NCBI GenBank assembly: GCA_934271245.1 | Contig: CAKQQY010000052.1 | Coordinates: 1 to 6,137 of the forward strand | Direction of reading: 5' to 3' | Length of the DNA stretch: 6,137 bases | From: an uncultured Clostridia bacterium | GTDB lineage: Bacteria > Bacillota > Clostridia > Christensenellales > Borkfalkiaceae | Part shown: piece by piece, positions 3,890 through 6,137 of the stretch | Layout of the letters: each line of letters starts with the position of its first letter | Position numbering within the stretch: the stretch's first letter is position 1 | Made by a program: the position numbers and the translations under genes | The notes under the pieces: generated by a model | Databases searched by the model: none | What the model was told of the DNA's origin: nothing | Seen by the model: only the letters and a program-made list of their open reading frames with translations

Positions 3890-5548
3890 ATGAGTAAAAA
3901 AAGTTTAAAACTCGTCAGTTTTGTTCTGGCGGCATTATGCGCGATCGGTTTTTGCTCCTGCGGCAAAAACGGGGGAAACGCGGGAACGGATTATGACGAC
4001 CCCGGCCGCGATCCGTTCGGAAAGTACGAAACTACCGTTAAGATTACGGGCGTAATGGAGTATCAGGCACACAATGACAGCCGCGTGCCTCAGAATATAA
4101 CCCCCGATAACCAGCAGTTCATCAAGTTGATGAAGGAAAAATTGAATCTGGAGTTTTCCTATTTGTGGAAAGTTCCGCCCACGCAATACAGCGAAAGATT
4201 AAGTCTTTCCATGTTGTCGAACGAACTGCCCGATATTTTTAAGGTCACTTCAAGCGATTATGTTTCGCTGAAAAAGGCGGGTATGCTGAAAAATCTTTCC
4301 ACGGCATACGAATATGCGTCCGATGACGTAAAAAAGTTTTTGAATCGCGATCCCGAGGTTATCAAAAGGCTTACTGACGCCGACGGCGGAATTTATGCCG
4401 TGCCTCAGTATTCCGACAATCGACGCGGCGTTCCCGTGATGTATATCCGTCGGGATTGGCTGAACGCACTTAAACTTTCCGTTCCCGAAAATCCGGAAGA
4501 ATTGTACGAAGTGTTAAAGGCGTTCAAACAAAAGAAAGGGGCTACGTGCGGACTTGCGATGAGCAATGCGATTTCCGGGTCTTATTTTTCGATAGACAGA
4601 TATATGAATATATTCGGGGCGAGTCCTTATGCATGGATTTTGGGCAGCGACGGGAAATTGCATGCGGACGAAGTATCCGAAAACAGTAAGACTGCCTTGA
4701 AATGGCTGAACAAACTTTATAACGAAGGCATTTTAACGAAAGACGTTGCCGCGGCGACGGTTGATGCCGTGCAAGCGGACGTCCTCGGCGATAAGTGCGG
4801 CGTTGTGATCGGACCGTGGTGGCAATTCGAATATCCTCTCGGTACGGCAATCGGAAACGACGACGACTGGATCGCCGCTGAGATGCCTCTTGCCGAAGGT
4901 AAAAACGTAGTAATCGATCGTCAGCAGGTGGAGTTCTACTATGTCGTGAATAAAAAATGCAGAAATCCGGAAGCTTTGTTCAAGATGATCAATATGTATA
5001 TCGCTCTCGACGGCACGCCGGAAGCGGCGCCGGAAAACGGTTACGTATGGAGTTGGTGTCCTACGCAATTTTATGATCCGTATGATATCAACGAACAATA
5101 TATAAATATTAACAAGCAATTGGAGAGCGACCCGAAAGCGGAGGGAAAAGCACCCGAAACATGGACGGCACACATGAAAAAATTGTGGAACGCTTATCCG
5201 GAATATCTTGTGTGGAAAGATGATCATTTCGCTACGAAATATCAGGAAAACATGTTTGCGAACATTATGACCCGCGTGAATAAAGACGGGGCATGGGCGC
5301 AGATTCTGAAGATTTACGATGAAGAAAAACGTGTGTCTTACGACGAATTCTATGGAATTTCGACGCCCGCCATGTCAAGTAAAGGCGCGTTGATGGCTCA
5401 GGAAGTTTCGGAATATTATCTGAAAGCGATTATGGGAGAGAAAAATATCGACGACACATGGGATTCGTTTGTTTCCTCGTGGAAAAAAATCGGCGGAGAC
5501 GAAGTTACCGCGGAAGTTAACGCTTGGTATGCCGAACAGGCAAAATAA
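3890..5548 (+). CDS. LplA-type extracellular solute-binding lipoprotein (sugar ABC transporter)
   Basis: Substrate-binding component of an ABC importer, anchored outside the membrane. ATG 3890 follows a strong GGAGGA (3879-3884). Residues 1-24 form a lipoprotein signal: basic MSKKSLK, a hydrophobic core, then FCSC with Cys24 the likely lipidated residue followed by a Gly/Asn-rich linker. Cys22 is possible and the lipobox is not canonical. The mature part has the look of the large (about 500-560 aa) solute-binding proteins of the B. subtilis LplA/YtcQ type, with segments such as MKEKLNLEFSY, LSNELPDIFKV and GGIYAVPQYSDNRRG and many Trp/Tyr residues. At 552 aa it seems full length. In this family the cargo is usually an oligosaccharide, often from plant polysaccharide or uronic-acid sugars; the actual ligand cannot be read here. 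It is followed after 2 nt by its permease, is driven from 3828-3856, and lies next to a two-component pair that probably controls it. Confidence 0.92.
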   Translation: MSKKSLKLVSFVLAALCAIGFCSCGKNGGNAGTDYDDPGRDPFGKYETTVKITGVMEYQAHNDSRVPQNITPDNQQFIKLMKEKLNLEFSYLWKVPPTQYSERLSLSMLSNELPDIFKVTSSDYVSLKKAGMLKNLSTAYEYASDDVKKFLNRDPEVIKRLTDADGGIYAVPQYSDNRRGVPVMYIRRDWLNALKLSVPENPEELYEVLKAFKQKKGATCGLAMSNAISGSYFSIDRYMNIFGASPYAWILGSDGKLHADEVSENSKTALKWLNKLYNEGILTKDVAAATVDAVQADVLGDKCGVVIGPWWQFEYPLGTAIGNDDDWIAAEMPLAEGKNVVIDRQQVEFYYVVNKKCRNPEALFKMINMYIALDGTPEAAPENGYVWSWCPTQFYDPYDINEQYININKQLESDPKAEGKAPETWTAHMKKLWNAYPEYLVWKDDHFATKYQENMFANIMTRVNKDGAWAQILKIYDEEKRVSYDEFYGISTPAMSSKGALMAQEVSEYYLKAIMGEKNIDDTWDSFVSSWKKIGGDEVTAEVNAWYAEQAK

Positions 5549-5550
5549 AA

Positions 5551-6137
5551 ATGAAAGAAAATATATTACAACATAATACCTCTTCAAAATTCGTGCGTTT
5601 CGTAAAGAAACAATGGATATGGTGGCTGATGCTGCTGCCGGGGATTATTCTCACGTTGGTTTTTAAATACGGCTCTATGTTCGGCATCGTGATGGCGTTT
5701 CAGAAATTCGATATTTTTAAAGGAACGTTTTTCGGTCAGGAGTGGGCAAGTAATCACGGATTCGGAAACTTTATCTATATTTTTAAAATGGAAAAATTCT
5801 GGAACTCGGTGCGTAATACGTTACTGATTTCCGGGATAAAGATAGTTCTCGGAATCATTGTGCCGTTGATGCTGGCGATTTTAATCAACGAGGTCGGGAA
5901 AAAATGGTTTTCGCGGTTTGTTCAGACAATGTATTTTTTGCCGTTCTTTCTCAGTTGGATCATTTTAGGCAGTATTTTGCTTGAAATGTTTGCTTACGGA
6001 GGCGTTGTGAATACCATGATCGAAAAAATATTCGGTACGAGAATTATGTTTTTCCTCGACAACGGTTGGTTTCGGACGCTGGTAATTTTATCGGACGTAT
6101 GGAAAGGCATGGGTTACAATATGGTAATCTTTCTTGC
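5551..6137 (+). CDS. LplB/YteP-type sugar ABC transporter permease, 3' truncated by window end
   Basis: Inner-membrane channel subunit partnering the lipoprotein upstream. ATG 5551 lies 2 nt after the preceding stop; only a weak ribosome-binding site (ACAGG, 5536-5540) is visible, so translation is likely coupled. The 195 codons present stay open to the window edge. Family hallmarks: first helix about 22-40 (WIWWLMLLPGIILTLVF), then KYGSMFGIVMAFQKF, the NTLLISGIKIVLGIIVPLML helix (about 90-112) ending in ALINE-like ILINEV, QTMYFLPFFLSWIILG (about 125-140), and VWKGMGYNMVIFL at the edge. These match the MalF-like LplB/YteP permeases rather than the MalG-like LplC/YtcP subunit. The EAA loop that contacts the ATPase lies just beyond the window. 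A second permease gene probably follows; no ATPase is expected in the operon, since this family often uses a shared MsmX-like protein. Confidence 0.93.
   Translation, partial: MKENILQHNTSSKFVRFVKKQWIWWLMLLPGIILTLVFKYGSMFGIVMAFQKFDIFKGTFFGQEWASNHGFGNFIYIFKMEKFWNSVRNTLLISGIKIVLGIIVPLMLAILINEVGKKWFSRFVQTMYFLPFFLSWIILGSILLEMFAYGGVVNTMIEKIFGTRIMFFLDNGWFRTLVILSDVWKGMGYNMVIFL

Noticed and set aside
4542..5227. Minus-strand ORFs of 102 and 164 codons within the binding-protein gene
   Set aside because: They overlap a well-supported gene in antisense and have no domain or start signal of their own.

Overview
The window looks like a chromosomal carbohydrate-uptake locus from a Gram-positive (Firmicutes, Clostridia-like) bacterium. 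The evidence is strong Shine-Dalgarno sites, sigma-A type promoters, a lipoprotein-type binding protein, a YesM/YesN-type two-component pair and an LplB-type sugar permease. Codons ending in G or C (gcg, ccg, cgc) sit among AT-rich spacers. Genus cannot be fixed from the sequence. All recognisable genes read on the + strand.

Layout: positions 1-852 contain no intact recognisable gene. They hold an imperfect hairpin (49-77), a 19-codon start of what resembles a WYL-domain regulator that ends in a stop (117-176), a promoter overlapped by a near-consensus Gram-positive LexA (SOS) box (184-212), and a series of inverted repeats between 217 and 573. One of these folds into an exact three-way junction (286-332). 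A coding-like C-terminal tail follows (581-679). The sensor-kinase promoter lies at 742-770.

Positions 853-3720 encode a YesM-type membrane histidine kinase and a REC-AraC response regulator, separated by 3 nt with the second ribosome-binding site inside the first gene. An intrinsic terminator at 3752-3782 closes this unit. A new promoter (3828-3856), preceded by tandem direct repeats that could be the regulator's binding site, drives a second unit: an LplA-type extracellular solute-binding lipoprotein (3890-5548) and, 2 nt later, an LplB/YteP-type permease that runs off the window end.

Inferred working model: the kinase senses an extracellular or wall-associated signal and phosphorylates Asp54 of the regulator, which then activates the transporter promoter just downstream. 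The substrate is probably an oligosaccharide or modified sugar, but nothing in the window identifies it. No ATPase gene is present; transporters of this family commonly share an MsmX-like ATPase encoded elsewhere. The transporter and two-component system are a well-known arrangement. The least explained part is the 5' 700 bases, with its SOS-type promoter and hairpin-rich segment.
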